Of a DNA stretch of 64,000 nt, positions 27,251 through 42,000 are shown piece after piece. Source of the stretch: Nymphaea colorata (Eukaryota; Streptophyta; Magnoliopsida; Nymphaeales; Nymphaeaceae); NCBI RefSeq assembly GCF_008831285.2, contig NC_045143.1, positions 3,295,503 through 3,359,502 of the forward strand, in the 5' to 3' direction. Position numbers and translations under genes: made by a program. The notes below the pieces were generated by a model. That model worked only from the letters and a program-made list of their open reading frames with translations. It was not told the DNA's origin and did no database searches. Position 1 is the stretch's first letter. Each line of letters opens with the position of its first letter.

Positions 27251-30082
27251 AAAAATTCAAATAAACTCAAATTTCTTTCTTATGAAATTTGAATCCGAAC
27301 TGTTGATTGGAGACTCGAAATGAACTTTATGGTACGTTCCCCTAGCTAATAGATTTTCCAAACTAAAATTATGAGGCCAATTACCTAATTCGAATTTGGA
27401 TCTGACTTTGAGTCTGACAAGCTTATATCTAATTTGTTGTCAGAAGCCAATTACCGGACCCAAATTTGGGCCATTGGAACCAACATCTATTATATTATCA
27501 CTTGACCTAGTTAAAGAGCACTGAAAGGATGCTTTTCACTCGTGAGTGGTTGGGTGGAGGATTCGACCTTCTTCGAGCAGTGGGTCAAACCCTTGTCACT
27601 CGAAGGGATGTTTGTCACTGCCTTAGCAATGTTGGTATTAATGGAAGCATTTTTCTTGACAATGTTTCATATTGACAAATATTCCTTCTTTTATAGTTCA
27701 AAACAAACCCTTCGTTTCTTAAATGTTGTGGATCCAAACATTTCAGATGGAAATTGCAAACCCGAATTGTGTTTGTTGTATCTCTCTCTCTCTCCCCCCT
27801 TGACAAAACCTTTCATCACACTGTATTAGATCCACTAGGTTATAAGACTAACAGTGGGGATGTAAACAGTTTGGGTTTTGGATAACCCAATTACATGAGA
27901 AGTCATATTCAGATCTAATTTGAGCCAACTAAGAAAACCAAAATATCAAAATTAACCATATACAGACTGCTTGATTTTGGGTCATTGCTAACATTTTCAC
28001 TTTCATTAATTCATGCATCTAGGCAATAATTGATATGACAGTGTCAAATTAATTGAGGTGGATTAATACTTTCTCAATTGTAATTAATTTAATATGGTAG
28101 ACGAGTATTGCTCTCACAAGCAACTATATAGAAACCAAATCAGAGTTCTTTCATTTATGTCCTATTAACTTAGTTGACTTTGCAAGCTCTTGGCTGCGTC
28201 TCTTCTATGAATCAATTTGCTATTTATGTCACAATCTAATAAATTAAAATAATTCTTCCGTAGATTTGACTTCTTTATCATTTGTTTGATAACTGAATTG
28301 GCTATATTTTTGCTTGTGTGCAATATTTATTTACAAAAAGCTTCATCCAATCTGGAGCCAAACGAAGAGTACCTTAGGATATTTGAGAATTGCTCGGATT
28401 AACTCCAGTTAAAGCTAGCTCGTGGAGAAATCTATGCAAATATTCAATTTAAATCTCAAAGGTTCAAATACTTGCGATATATTTCTCTACTATATAGATG
28501 TCATCAACACAGTTGATTCGATAAGAGTTGACTTTTCAAATTCCAGGAACATACATTCCAACAAGCTTTTAGGTTAACAACCCGTACTCAATATGGGATT
28601 TGATTATTAAATAAACAAAGATTGTCTATCAAAATAACCTATGGTATGTGGTATTAAGGGGTAAAATAGTTAGCATCTATTTTTTTTAATTAATAAAATG
28701 TTTTCTGCTCATAGCTATATGTTTGGGCTTAGGCCAAAGTGGATATCAAATACACATCCTACTCAATGACATTTAGGGGTCTTTTGGTAATAAAAACAGT
28801 ACCATACTGTTTCACATATCTGTTTCAATTTTTAGATAGATATATGAAATAATATTTTATAGTTATCTCTACCAAAGATTGAGGTAGATTTATAAAACAA
28901 GAGGATTAATGTTTCAATGAATCACATGTGACAAGAAAGGGCTGTTTGACATTAGGAATATCGTGCGAATGTTCTACAAATCTGTCCTAAAATAAGAGCA
29001 TATTTATTAAACATTTGTACAATAGTTCTACGAATCTTCCCCAAGCCAAAGAACCCCAAAGTCTCCAAACGACCCCATCGAGTACAACAAGCTTCAAATT
29101 TGTGAAAACACTAAAGGACATTAGGAATTAATGCAAGGAAAATGCAAAGATTGTCAAGTTAAGATACGTCAGTTTAAGTTTTAACTTCATCATTATCGTT
29201 ACCAAAACTTTTCCTAGTGTTGCCCTCGTAGGGGCGTTGTTGTTGTTTTTTTTTTGTTTTACTGTGCTTTTTGCAATGCAGTGCTCAATGTCTCCTTTTG
29301 GAATCCATACATTAAATACCATGTTCAAAGAACACAACAATTTTGTTACCAAATGCCCCGGTAGGACTTGGTGGTCGAAGTTCACATTGGTCACAAAATA
29401 AGAAACTCGATTGCAAAAGCTTTTAATGATATCAGCTGTCTTTAGCTAAAGAGAAAACCCCACCACAAACATTATGAAAGCAACATTAAATTTTATAGGC
29501 CTGCTTACAACTAGAAGGTCGATGAAATGTTATAACTTCTTACATTATTGATTCACAAAACCATGAAAAAATACAGCAAAAAGGAAAAACAAAATGAAAT
29601 AAGTCAAGTATGAAAGGTCTCTTAACATTTTAAGAACAATAGTTGTAACATGTCAAAATTTGGGATCAAGGATCACACATTTACATTGGAAAGAGCGACT
29701 TGGTGGATCCGTTAGAAATCACATCGATATGATGGTGTTTCGTGAAGCTAACGTAAGTTAAGGACGTCCAAGAAGTAACTGGAACCGAGCTGACCCGAGC
29801 TAAGAACCCACACCGGACTCATGCTCAGGTTGGTCTCGACTCTGGAGCTGAGCTCTACGTCCTTGGATTGCGGTATCCGCAGGTTGATCAAGTTGGGTTC
29901 TGTGATGACGTGGTGCTAACATAAAAATCAAGCTCATTCACGAGTTCTCGCCACTTGTTAGAAAAGGAGTTTATGTATGACGTGACGAAGAGATAATCTC
30001 CGCCTTGTTTTGTGAGTGCGATTTCAGTTGCATATGTTTAATTTCAGTTACAACTATAGGCTCTTCGCGGTGAGGGTCTCAG

Positions 30083-30120
30083 ATAAAATATATCTTTCTC
30101 TCTCTCTCTAAAACCCTAGA
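30083..30120 (+). promoter_or_regulatory. Probable core promoter of NAA15 with telo-box-like element
   Basis: ATAAAATATAT at 30083-30093 could act as a TATA element. It is followed by a TC-rich initiator region and AAACCCTAGA at 30111-30120. The latter resembles the plant telo box (AAACCCTA), common near the start of genes for translation-related proteins, which suits a ribosome-associated acetyltransferase subunit. No experimental start is known here. Confidence 0.4.
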
Positions 30121-30171
30121 ATTCCATCTCCATTTTCTCCTCGTCACTCTTTTTCTCTTCGTCTGACACAC

Positions 30172-30213
<42 letters not shown>

Positions 30214-30264
30214 GGAGAAGAAGAAGAAGAAGAAGAAGACGCGAGGGAGGAAGAAGAAGGAATA
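30115..30264 (+). other. NAA15 5' UTR with (TC)n and (GAA)n tracts
   Basis: The probable leader contains a (TC)n run at about 30175-30211 and a GAAGAA run at about 30218-30239 directly before the start codon. No ATG occurs between the inferred transcription start and the NAA15 ATG at 30265, which supports that start choice. The 5' edge is an estimate. Confidence 0.6.
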
Positions 30265-33200
30265 ATGGGTTCATCCCTTCCGCCAAAAGAATCGAATCTC
30301 TTCAAGCTCATTGTGGTACTCACTAACTCGCTCGCTCGATTACTTTAACGCAATATTGTCTGTCTATTGTGGTCTGTAGGGTTAGGGTATTGGTTAATGA
30401 TATAGTGGAAGTCAAATTGTCGTTGTCTTCGGCTAACTGAATTTTTTGAAGGGCTTATAATTATCTAAGTTTCACTGCTCTGGAAATGGGTCGTCTGTTG
30501 AAGTTTTTCGGGCGGAAAGGGCCTTGACAATTCAATTGGTCTGGTTCATTGGATTGGTCTGTTGAAAGTCCTTATCAACGTGCTGAGTTTGCTAGCTTCG
30601 AATATAATAGAATGGGTCTGAGCTGGTCCGATGCAATGTGACACTTAGTCTTTCATGTTTTTGGCGCGAAATTTTAGTTGAAGACCAAGATGCATGTTTG
30701 TCAATTCCGATGGGTGTGTGGAAGTCATTAACTATTATCTTTACGAGTTTGTGGTTTATCTGATCGAGCAGTTACAGAGGCAATAGTTTCTTCTGTTTAT
30801 CCCTTTTTTTCTTCGGAAAATTTCATGAAATCCCAGTCGGAAGGTTTGAATATGGGAGGATGTTGGATGCTCGTGCTTATGAGGTGGAGGTGGGATACGT
30901 TGAGGTATATTACGATGTGCAATGACAGAACCAGAATGCCAGAGTGTTTGGGAAAATCGAATAGAAACAAACTCTTTGTTTCTTGAAATGTGTCATTATA
31001 GTTCAGAAAACTCAATTTTAAATTATCGATGTATAATTTTGTGTTAGCAGACGGTGTTGTACGTTGGTTTTTTTGCTTTAACTTGCTATGACATGGCGTT
31101 TTGCAGAAATCTTATGAAACCAAGCAATATAAGAAGGGCCTGAAGGCTGCAGATGCGATACTGAAAAAGTTTCCGGATCATGGAGGTACTTATGCTTTTA
31201 TCTTGTTAAGCTTACTGCATTTAATTCTTATGTTGACATGGAACTTTTTTGTATATGTTGAATCAGCATATTCAGTTGATAATTTTTTACGATTTTGTGG
31301 AATCATGTTTCTATAGTTAAATCAAGATATGTATCAGATGGACTGTAGATGGATGTTTCAACATAGTTACAAATAAAGTCTCAGAGTTTTAGAGTTTTAA
31401 AAGGCGAGGTTTTGCTCGAGCAAAATACGGCGAGCTTGAAAAAAAAGGGAAAAGTATGGTAAATTTTTAAAAATTTTGAAAAACTAAAAATGGGGGACAA
31501 ATAATATAAGTGAGAAACCAATAACACAAACATCAAAAGATAAGTACATTTGCAAAAAATTAAAAATAGAAAATGAAAAAAAAAGCTGTTTGACATTAAA
31601 AAAACTGAAAAAATGAAAAAACTGAAAAAACGTGAATTTTCGTTTTTAATGTTTTTTTTTCAAAAAAACGTATTTTTTTAAGTTTTAAATGGCTAGTTAA
31701 TTGATCGCTTTTTTTTTTTTGCATTTTTTTTGAAAAAACGTGTTTTCTGTGACTATACTTTCAAGTGATAATGAATGTAACTAAGTATAGTGTTCGTCTT
31801 GTGTTTTTCTAGTATACTTATTGATGCCCTAGTTTAACATGTTACTTGACTGGTGTCAACTTTATGGCGGGTTAAGTTGAACTGATAAAAGCATATATTG
31901 TTTTATTTGTTCCCACAAACAATGAAGCTGTTTATATCTTTGTGTGCATGTAATTCAGGGATCTCTTGATTTCATTTTTTTGGCATATTGCTAAACATAC
32001 CAATAAACATATTTTGATTTGTGATTATACTAAGTCTGGTTTATGCATGAACGGTGCCTTTTCCTGCTTGCCTACCTCAGTTCCTGGCGGGCCTTGTCTC
32101 ATCTACATCCTCTGGATATTTACGTTCTTGTCAAACAGTTTGTCAATATGAATAATTGTTGTCTTGAGGTAATAGTCATCAATGTCATTCTGAGCAAATT
32201 CTTGGCAACGGTTCCTTTTTTTTTTTCTAGACCTCCTTTGTCATATTCTTTTCCTCGGAAAAGTCTCAGCAAATTCTTGGAAGTTTTAAACACTGGCGAT
32301 GCATTATTAGTGATAAAAAGAATTGGCACAGATTTTTTCTCCTTTCACATATATAAATCATAAGCTTGACACATTTTTCAACATAGAGAGAGAAAATACA
32401 TGGACATAGCGTCTTCACTCAGTTGGTAGGGCGACTTGAAAGATAACCAAGTTGATATGATTTTTTGAGATTGGAGCCGGAATTATTCCTTGATGGGCAG
32501 GATGACTTGAAGGGTTTCACCCACTGGTGGCCAGCCAAAGTGTGGTCCTTTTCTGTTTCTTCTTTAAGAACGGGTAGTTGTTTGCTTTTTCAAACTCATC
32601 AAGAAATTAACAAAAATATGGAAATGTTGAAATATTGGAAAATGTTGAGGAAAGTTCAGGTTTGTCCTCGGTGTTTTCAGTTTGAATATTGGTTGGCTTT
32701 GGAAATTGCAAAAATATCATGTTAGTTCTATAGCGTTGCCAATGCTCCTCATTAACCTCTTTGGTTGAGGCCGATTCTTAGTGTGTATCATCTATGACGT
32801 TTCCAGCAACTAAAAAAAATGTTTATATTAGGTAGACTAGATTTCTCAGGCCAAATGCAGCTTGGTTTAGAAAAGGCAACTGTCTGCAGATGGTTTTGAA
32901 TGTTGTCTTACCTTTTGGAATGTTGGGTGCATCTTCTTGGGTTGCTTGTGCTGATACCCGTCCAAGTTGGATTTGCTTTCTGGATGAGTTGAGCTTGTGG
33001 TTTTACTACAACATGGACATTGGCATTGACACAGGAAAAGGCATATATGCATGGTTTTGTTCACAAGATGATGATTTTTTTCTTGGATGGCTTCCATAAA
33101 AAGGAGAAGATAACATGAAAAATGTAGCTTACCTTAAGGCAGTAGGTTTAATGATGTTGACGTGATGTTGGACTCTTGATTGTGTTCAGAATCCTATTTA

Positions 33201-36200
33201 ATTTGTTTCAAATGATGTAGTTCGGTAGAAGGACCACATCATAACATACAGTCTTCTTATGTGGTTGTTTTCTTTCTATATCCATCAATGCTATGGTTCT
33301 TGACATGGAACTTATTGCGATTGTCCTGCGATTTGCTTCTGTAGAGACCTTATCGATGAAGGGATTAACTTTAAATTGTATGGATCGTAAGACTGAAGCA
33401 TATGAGCTTGTGAGACGTGGGCTTAAGGTATTCCAGCCTCTTTCTCTAAAAGTTGCATTGCACAATAACTTTTTTCTCGTGTTTTAACTTTCTCACCTTT
33501 GAACTTTGTTCCTAGTTTTGAACATTTTATTTGTTTCCTTTGCAGAATGACCTGAAAAGTCATGTGTGCTGGCATGTTTATGGCCTTCTTTATCGGTCAG
33601 ATAGGGAATATCGGGAAGCAATCAAATGTTACCGTAACGCTTTGAGGATTGACCCGGACAATATTGAGATTTTACGAGATTTATCACTTCTACAGGTCAG
33701 CCTGAATGAACTTAAAGTTCAAACTGAATGGAAGTGGGGGTTGTTTCCTTATTTCTTTTGCTTTTTGAGGCAATGTTTGACTTTTAACTTCTTATTGGGC
33801 TCATTTTTTTGCCTATTTGAAAAGAAAAGGAAAACTTACATCTCTTTAGACAGATGCAGTACTATTTTAACTTGTGCATTTTGATCGCTTCTCAAGAGTT
33901 TCTCAAGCTTTGAAATGTTGCACATGGTGTCCAGACCTATTTTTCAATATTTTATCAGCTTTCTGATTTCCACAAACTGGTTCCCTAGTCGGCAAAATAG
34001 GGTTGGAGAGAAAACTTTAAACTTACTAAACGCTTAGTCCAATACTTGTTATTATGCAATAATTAAGACTATGGTCTATGGGAAATAAGTAGAAGACAAT
34101 ATGAAGCAGCTTTGGGTAAGGAAAATACATGGCGATGGTAAAAATGCCATATGGAAGAGGGTAATGGTACTGTACCTGAGGTGAAGATTGCTGGTGGTAA
34201 TGATTGAAAGGTTATAACCTTGTTTGGAAAGGAAAACACCTTGTTTGGAAAGGAAAACACTACTGTGGTAAACTAGTGAAACTATAATCTATCCTAATGG
34301 GAAGACAGGCAGCACCAAATCTGGCCTTTGGCTTCCTGTATGCAGTTTAACTTTCTGTCACAGCTTCCATGTATTCTTGCTGCCATAGAGACAGCGTCAG
34401 TTGGTATGCAAGTCCACCAAAGGTCTTTTACTCCTTTGTGCTTCATTGAGAAGGATAACATGGGTGTCTTATGATGGGTAATATATCAGGAGTACATCTT
34501 AGATGATCTATTCTCCTAATTATTGAGCAATGAGTCTGTCTTTTAGGATGAGTCTGCTCCCTTTTTTTGTTGTCATATAGCCTGTCATGCTGAGATCTTA
34601 TGCTTTGTTTGAAGTGTCCACCTGTACTCTTGTCATTTCCATTTTCTTATTTCATTTGATTGTTTTCCTTTGTCATGGGCCTTACATTTGTTACTGTTGA
34701 ACTCTGTTTCACATAGAAGCCTCGGGCGGGTGCTCTTTTTAACACATTTCTTTGTATATGAAGGATGAAGCTGAATGACGTATTTTTCTTCATTTCTCTT
34801 TTTTGACAACTTGACCTTTAAAATGATCCCTTTTTCATTGTAAAAGTTTCCATTGCTTTCTGAACTTCCTGAAAGTTAGTAAGCATTAATTCATTTGGTA
34901 CCAGACCTGACTGATACTCTTTTCTGCTTTCTCATAGAAAGACATAATATAGATTTGACTGCTTTGCTAATTCTTATTATTGTGCAGGCACAAATGCGGG
35001 ACTTGGCAGGGTTTGTGGAGACAAGACAGCAACTTCTATCGTTAAAGCCTAATCATCGCATGAACTGGATAGGTTTTGCAGTTGCACACCATTTAAATTC
35101 AAAGTAAGCTAGTGACTCCCACAGAAGAAAGGCCTATATGTACCTTCACAGTCAACATACTTTCTGATATCTCCTGTTATTTGTACTCTTCTGATATCAT
35201 CCTTTGGTCAAGTCTTTCCTGGCTTAACACTAAACCATGTCTCAACAACCATGTGACAGTGGGCCACAGCATTGTGCTTGTCTGATTAATGGCCTGATGC
35301 TGGATCCAATTATTCAAGCATAGCAAAAATACAGGATCTAGTTAATAATTCAATTCAGTTTTTTTTTTTTAAATGCAATCCACTTCCAAATTTAAGCTCA
35401 AATTGGATATGAGACAAACCCAGTACTAGTTGAACTGGTTCTTGTTTAAATGGACTTCCATCTTATCCTGCTCCAAACCTGAGTACAAATCTGGTTACTA
35501 GATAACGCAGGGCTGATATGTTGGGAGCGGGTCTTGTAGAGGGTCCATTTTATGTATCTGCTTTATTATGGATTATTAGATCTTTTATTTCTGATAGAGT
35601 TTTGTTTTTTATCCAGATCCATTTTTAAGGCTATTTAAGTGGAACGTGTGATTCATTCAAGTTTAGTAAAGTGGATGATTAAGAAACCCTAATTCTCTTT
35701 TGATTATTGAATTGCCCTTGTTTTCCTGTAATTTTCCCCTTTGTTTGCATTCTTTGGTGCCCTTCCCGCGGGGATTAGAGTGAGAAACTCTAATCACTAC
35801 GTCACTAGAAATGGATTAGGTTGGATATTGCCTAGAGCTGACCCGACTCCTAGGCTAGGTCTAAGGACTGAGGCACTGAGAATGAGAGACTGAAGGATAT
35901 CATACTTCAAAGATGGAAAGGCGCCTTAGAAATATTGCGCATTATTTTTGTCCTTCTACTTGCAAAGTAAACAATAAGAGTAGACTTGGAATGAAAGCTA
36001 ACGTCTATAGTTCGTTTTAGATCTTCATTTTTATAAATTGCACAAAACTTAAACATGATAAATGTAGCTTTCCTCATAGTTGGTAGTGATTTGAAATGGT
36101 TTCTTTCTGCAAATAGAGAACTGTGAATTTTCTTAGCTGATCGGTACTGTAAATGTTATGTTATTTCATATAGTAAGATAAAACAGTATGACAATATCAT

Positions 36201-39016
36201 GCTTTGAGAATATTATGGTTTGCCTTAAATACTGAAAGTAGAAAGTAGTTATCCTTCTGGAACTTTTTGTGTGGGTTGGATGGTGCTGTACCTCTGCCAT
36301 CTTTTTTCTGCTTCTGTTTTTTGTTTGGATCTATTTTAGGGAAACAATCGTTCATTTCCAATACCAATCATTAAATGCCATGAGCAGCAGGATGTTGAGG
36401 TCCAGAATTTGTAGCGAAATTCTTGATCCTAGTCGTCATGGGATTTTTATAAGAAATAAGGAAGAGATTATGGTTAAAAAATTATTATTTCTGAATCTAG
36501 CTAAACCTATTGTTTGGTTTATTCTGTTTGGTTACTGAAAAAAAGTAATTTATTGAAATTCTAGACTAACAAAAAATTTTGCATTGCCATGTGACAGTAG
36601 AATTTTTCTTGAACTAATTTCTCACAGAAGTCGTACTTCTTATTTTTCTCATGATAGTGGATTTGTCTGGTCTGATGTTCATGAATCGTTCAGCATATAC
36701 ACTTATTAATTTTACTTCTCTCGCTTTCTCTCTAGTCCTTCAAAAGCAGTTGAAATTCTAGAAGCATATGAAGGTACACTTGAAGATGATTATCCTCCTG
36801 ACAATGAGCGCTATGAACATGGAGAAATGCTTTTGTACAAGGTGAGATCAGTTAGTTTTATGTTCCTTTACCTTTCCAGTGTTATTATTTTTGGTGTTGT
36901 TGTTTAGTATTTGTCAAAACTAGTTTACACAAATACAAATACACTTTTTTAAAACTCCATCCATTTTAGAATATAATTCCCATCCTCCTAATCATAAAAT
37001 TTTACTTCCATTTTTTTACTTTCATTCTTCATATGGAAATTGCTCTATTGGACCTGGTTAAGACTAATCTCTTCACATTACAAATGATGGTGACTTAGTT
37101 GGTTCCTGGATTTACATGGGGTGTTATAAATTTTCATTGACTTACTAATCAGATGTCTATTGGCGTCGTTGGTCCTTTGATCAACTCTGTGGGTCTGATT
37201 TAAATACTAATTGGTCTCTTTTCTCATTAGGAAACCTGGATCCTGTTGGGTTTGATCTGTTTGAAGTCAAACCCATTTTTGGCACCCTATTTGCACCTAA
37301 ATCTGATAGACTGTTGGGCTATGATCCAAGCATTGAGGGGAGAGAGTGTGTGCGTTTTAATCACCCCCTTTAAAAGTCACACAACCCATTCTTGTGTTTC
37401 ATGTTTTGTTTATTCTCTTTTTTATGGTGTTTTCACTTCTCTCTTCCACTCATTTTCATCTTTATCCAATTGCATGTTCTCATTGTCTGCAATTTTTTTG
37501 TCGACTGTATATCTGAGATTTTCCTAATTTTAACAAGGACTTGTAACCTTTAATAAAATTATTTCAGTTCAAACTGATATAGTGAATGCAATTTGTGGTT
37601 TTCAAGATATGAAATATCCATGAACATTACATGTGGAACTGGTTTTAATTGGGGTTTTTGTTGTTGTTGTTGTCATTTTATCGTTACTCTATTATCGTGT
37701 GGTTGTATGGTTGTTGTTGATGTGATCTTGCAACTGTGCATTTTCTTCATCTTTTAATATTTAAATTCCTTGAAGGTTTCCCTTTTGGAAGAATGTGGGT
37801 TTTATGATAGAGCATTGGATGAGCTTCATAAAAAGGAGGCAAAGATTGTAAGTATGTCACAACTGTTTGATTTTTTAAAATTTTCTTTTAGATTTCCTCT
37901 TATGGATGTTGACATGTTGAAGTTCATTTCCAGGTAGATAAATTGGCATACAGAGAACAGCTTGTTTCCTTATTGGTGAAGGCTGGTCAATTGGAAGAGG
38001 CAGAAAAGATTTATAGAGCTTTGCTCGCCATGAATCCAGATAATTACCGGTATTGTATTTGATTGTGTTGAAATAGTGAGATGCATATTTTAAACTGCAT
38101 GTCCTAGATTTTTGGTTTAGCTTTTATTTATTTTAATGATTCTATTTTCAGTTTGAGGCTTTGAGCAAAGTATATTACATCTTGGCGCAGAATTTACAAT
38201 ATCATGCTATTTATTGGTGCTTATGATCCTTTTAGATATTAGTGTCGTTAGATAAAATGATTGTGCTGAATAATGGCATACACAAAATTTGTGCTTGCAA
38301 ACATCGTTAGTCGTACATGGGAAAGGAATATTGGTATTAGAAATGAGAAGTGGTGACCTCAAATGTTCTGACCCCATAAATGAAGTTATATACGAAGTTA
38401 GTTTGCAAGATTTCCATGAAAACATTGAGGAATCAATAATGAGGGAGTGCCTGAATAGTTATCAGTTTATGTGGATTCTTATATATGGACCCCTTACTTT
38501 TTCAGGAGGTGACATGGTGGAATTATTTGAAAAAAATGCACTGGTATGAAAAAATTGAGGCATTGATGGGATATAAGATCGCGGTTTCCTGGGGTTTCTT
38601 TTGGAAAATGTTTTTACCTGGATTTATCCTCAAGTTTTAATAAAGGAAGAATAAATGTTTTTATCAAAAGGGTGTCAGTTAACAGGCTTGATATTTTCTT
38701 GCTCAAACTATTGAAAAAATTTATTAGTTTTTTTTTATAATACAACTGAAAAAAATGTAGAAAACCTATGTGAAGAAAGATTTTTGTGTCACATAACTTA
38801 TATTGGAATGTACTTGAAATTTTTACATGATCAGCAGTTGCTAATGGTGGAAGCTCTTTACAAAATGTCACTAATTCTGGTATGGTAACTATATGAGTTT
38901 AAAATAACATTCTTGTATTGCTTAACATAGTGAGATGCAATCTGTGACTTAGCGTTGCAGGATGCTGGCGAAGCCTTGAACAATGTGAAATATCAGTTTT
39001 GAAAACATTGGTGCTT

Positions 39017-39060
<44 letters not shown>

Positions 39061-42000
39061 AAGCCTGGATGAGTCAGTCATGACTTGTGCAAAATTCCTT
39101 GACATACCTGTTTACATATACTGGCTTTATGATATCCACTGAATTTCTTTATTCTACATTTTCTTTTGTGGAAAATTTTATTCTTGCACTATTTGTGTGT
39201 GTGGTGATAAAATTTATTTTTCTCTTTCCCATCATGTAATACAGGGAGCTTCAAATTTATGGCTAATTATGGATGAGTGAGTCATGACTCATGCTTAACT
39301 TCTTGACATGCCTGTCTGCACACTGGTTTTATGATACCCACTGATTTTTGGTGTTACAATCTGATTTTTCCTTCTATTCCATATTTTATGGTTAAAGGGC
39401 CTTATTTGATGCCAGTATTTTCTTTGCATGTATTTTAGCCTTATGTTCTGTTCTTATGTGGCTTGCTTGTCTCTCTTCCCTTCTGGAGATGTGGTTGTTA
39501 TTGACAGATTAGCAATTTTATGCATATTTTTTTTTATTTACAAGGAATAATAGTTCCGTCAATGCTTTCACTAAATTTATGGTGGACAATGTTGAAGATT
39601 AATTGTTTTTTGATTTTATGTTATTTCTTTTATACAGATACTATGAAGGTCTGCAGAAGTGTTTAGGTCTGTATTCTGAAAGTGGTGGATATTCACCAGA
39701 TGAAGCTGACCGATTAAACAACTTATACAAATCTCTAAAAGTGCAGTTTAGTTGGTCATCAGCAGTGAAGGTGATTGCCATTCATTTTTTTCTTGGGTGG
39801 TCTATACTGCTGTAGTTTGTTGGCTTCTATATCTCCGATCTACTGAAATGAAGTTGGCCCATTAAAAAGGTCTACATTGCCTTCTGTTTTCTTGCTCATC
39901 TGAAGATTGTGCACATGGATTATGATTGCTTTCCCTCACATTAAGGAGTTTGGAAATTTCTGGGATTGCTAAATCCAATAGATAATGAGGTCACTAGAAC
40001 ATAAATTATGGATTAACAATCGATGTAAACTGTTAAAAATTTGAAAATTCAGATATATCGACATTGGAAGATGTGCTATGTCAGGTGCAAATTTTGAATG
40101 CATCTTATTTTGTACAATAAAAATGTTTGGGCGGTGTTTTAATGAACCTGTGGTGGAGAACGTGCTTCTGCTTTCCCAACGAAACCACTTGATCCAAGTG
40201 TATTTGTTGGTAATTAATGATAATGACTCTGGATTGGATTAGTTAGATCATTAGACACCTTAAATTTCATAAGATGCATTAATTTTCTATCAGGTGGTGA
40301 TGTGTAGTTTTAACTATAATTCTTTTATTAACACTTATAGCACGTGTTGATATGCACAAGATGTGTTGTAACTGAAACACTCCATTTGTGTGGGAGGACT
40401 TAAGAATTAAAAATTGTTGAGAAACCTTCAGGGGTTTGTATACCTGTGTGCTGTACTGCCAGCTATCCTAATTCATAGCCTTCTTGAGACGCAAAGTTCT
40501 TTTTTGGAGTTATGTCTTTTCATTTTTCCCTTTGTTGCGATTGTAAATTTGTTTCTTTTGGCATTATTTGGTTAATAGTGAATTCTTGTTCCTTCAAGAT
40601 TTCCTTGCTGTTTTTTTTCGGGCTCAGATCTAGGTTATAAGTTATGAAATTGGTATAACCATTAATCTTATGTTTACATTTTTTTATGTTCAGCGTATAC
40701 CTTTAGATTACCTAAATGGTGAAATGTTTCGGGAGGCTGCAGACAACTATATAAGGCCATTTCTAACCAAGGTGAATCTTTTTGTTTCTCAGATGGGTGT
40801 TTTCATTCTTCTTAGTAGTTGGAAACACACAGTTTCCTTGTTTTCCTCTTCATATGGATCTATAAAAATGTAAAATTGACTTCTGGACTGTTTGTGCCAT
40901 CAATTCTTCCTTTATTACTGTAGTTCTAATCTTGCTGGCAACATGTGCAATCAGGGTGTTCCTTCTTTGTTCTCCGATCTTCGTCCACTGTACAATTGCC
41001 CAGAAAAGGTATTATTCTATGTTATTGCTTTGATGTCTTCTCCACTTTTAGTAGAAGCTATCATTTTTTTTTGGTGGAAATCTCAACTCATTCTTTTGGA
41101 AGCTGCTTAACAGGTCAAAATTTTGGAAAAGTTGTTTCTTGAGCTGGAAGCTTCTGTAGGCACAACAGGGCAATTTCCTGGAAGGTAATGTACGTTTATG
41201 CTGTTTTATTTGGATGTGATTATTTTTTATTCTATTTGTCTCCTTGAAATGTGTCACAGGTAGAAAGAATGCATATCCTGTGTTGAAATGAAGACAACCT
41301 GTCATGTTCTTGTTTATTTAAGTTTTTTCCTTTCCTGCAACTTGGAGAAATCTGGTAACCTATAGACAGGCTAAAAAATGGCTCCTTTGTTGCTTCCCAT
41401 CTTTTCTCTCATCTGCTTGACAAATGGGTGTTGAAATTTCTGCATTCGATCTGTGTTTTTATTTGGTCTTTTCCATCTCATTTTCTTGACATGTATGACT
41501 GGTTTTGGGTGTGAGCCAATTTTCTTGGAAAAAGGTGTTAAACTGGATATCACATTACTTTATATCGTTTATGCATTGTTGTTGAGCTTCTGTTCTTGGA
41601 TTTTGAATTCTCCAGTAGTACCCCAGAACTCCATGTCTATAAAAAAAAATGAGAAAAGGATATGGACATATTAGACTGTAATAATTTGTCTTTCTATTTC
41701 CTGACTTGGTAGGCATTTTTTTTTTTGTGAACCGCAGTGCACAGAAGGAGCCCCCTTCAACTTTTATGTGGACTTTGTTTTTGTTGGCTCAGGTTTGACC
41801 AATATTTAGTAATAACCACAGCTCCTTGTTTTTATGTTCCTAGTCCATTCATTTTCTAGCTATTGATTATTTTTGAAACTTTCTTTTTATGGCAGCATTA
41901 TGACAGACAAGGGCAGTATGATACTGCTTTGGCAAAAATTGATCAGGCTATTGCTCACACCCCAACTGTAATTGACTTGTACACTGTCAAGGTATGTACG

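Larger units (their letters stand above)
23891..30082. other. Intergenic region between GRV2 and NAA15
   Basis: About 6.2 kb of AT-rich DNA with no supportable gene on either strand; open frames are short, without homology I recognise, and interrupted. It holds a 32 bp tandem duplication (24464-24527), an (ATT)n run (about 24767-24786), a (TA)n run (27201-27248), a diverged direct duplication (about 26890-27670) and scattered stretches resembling decayed transposons. A less AT-rich block at about 29730-29960 has no recognisable frame. Confidence 0.7.
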
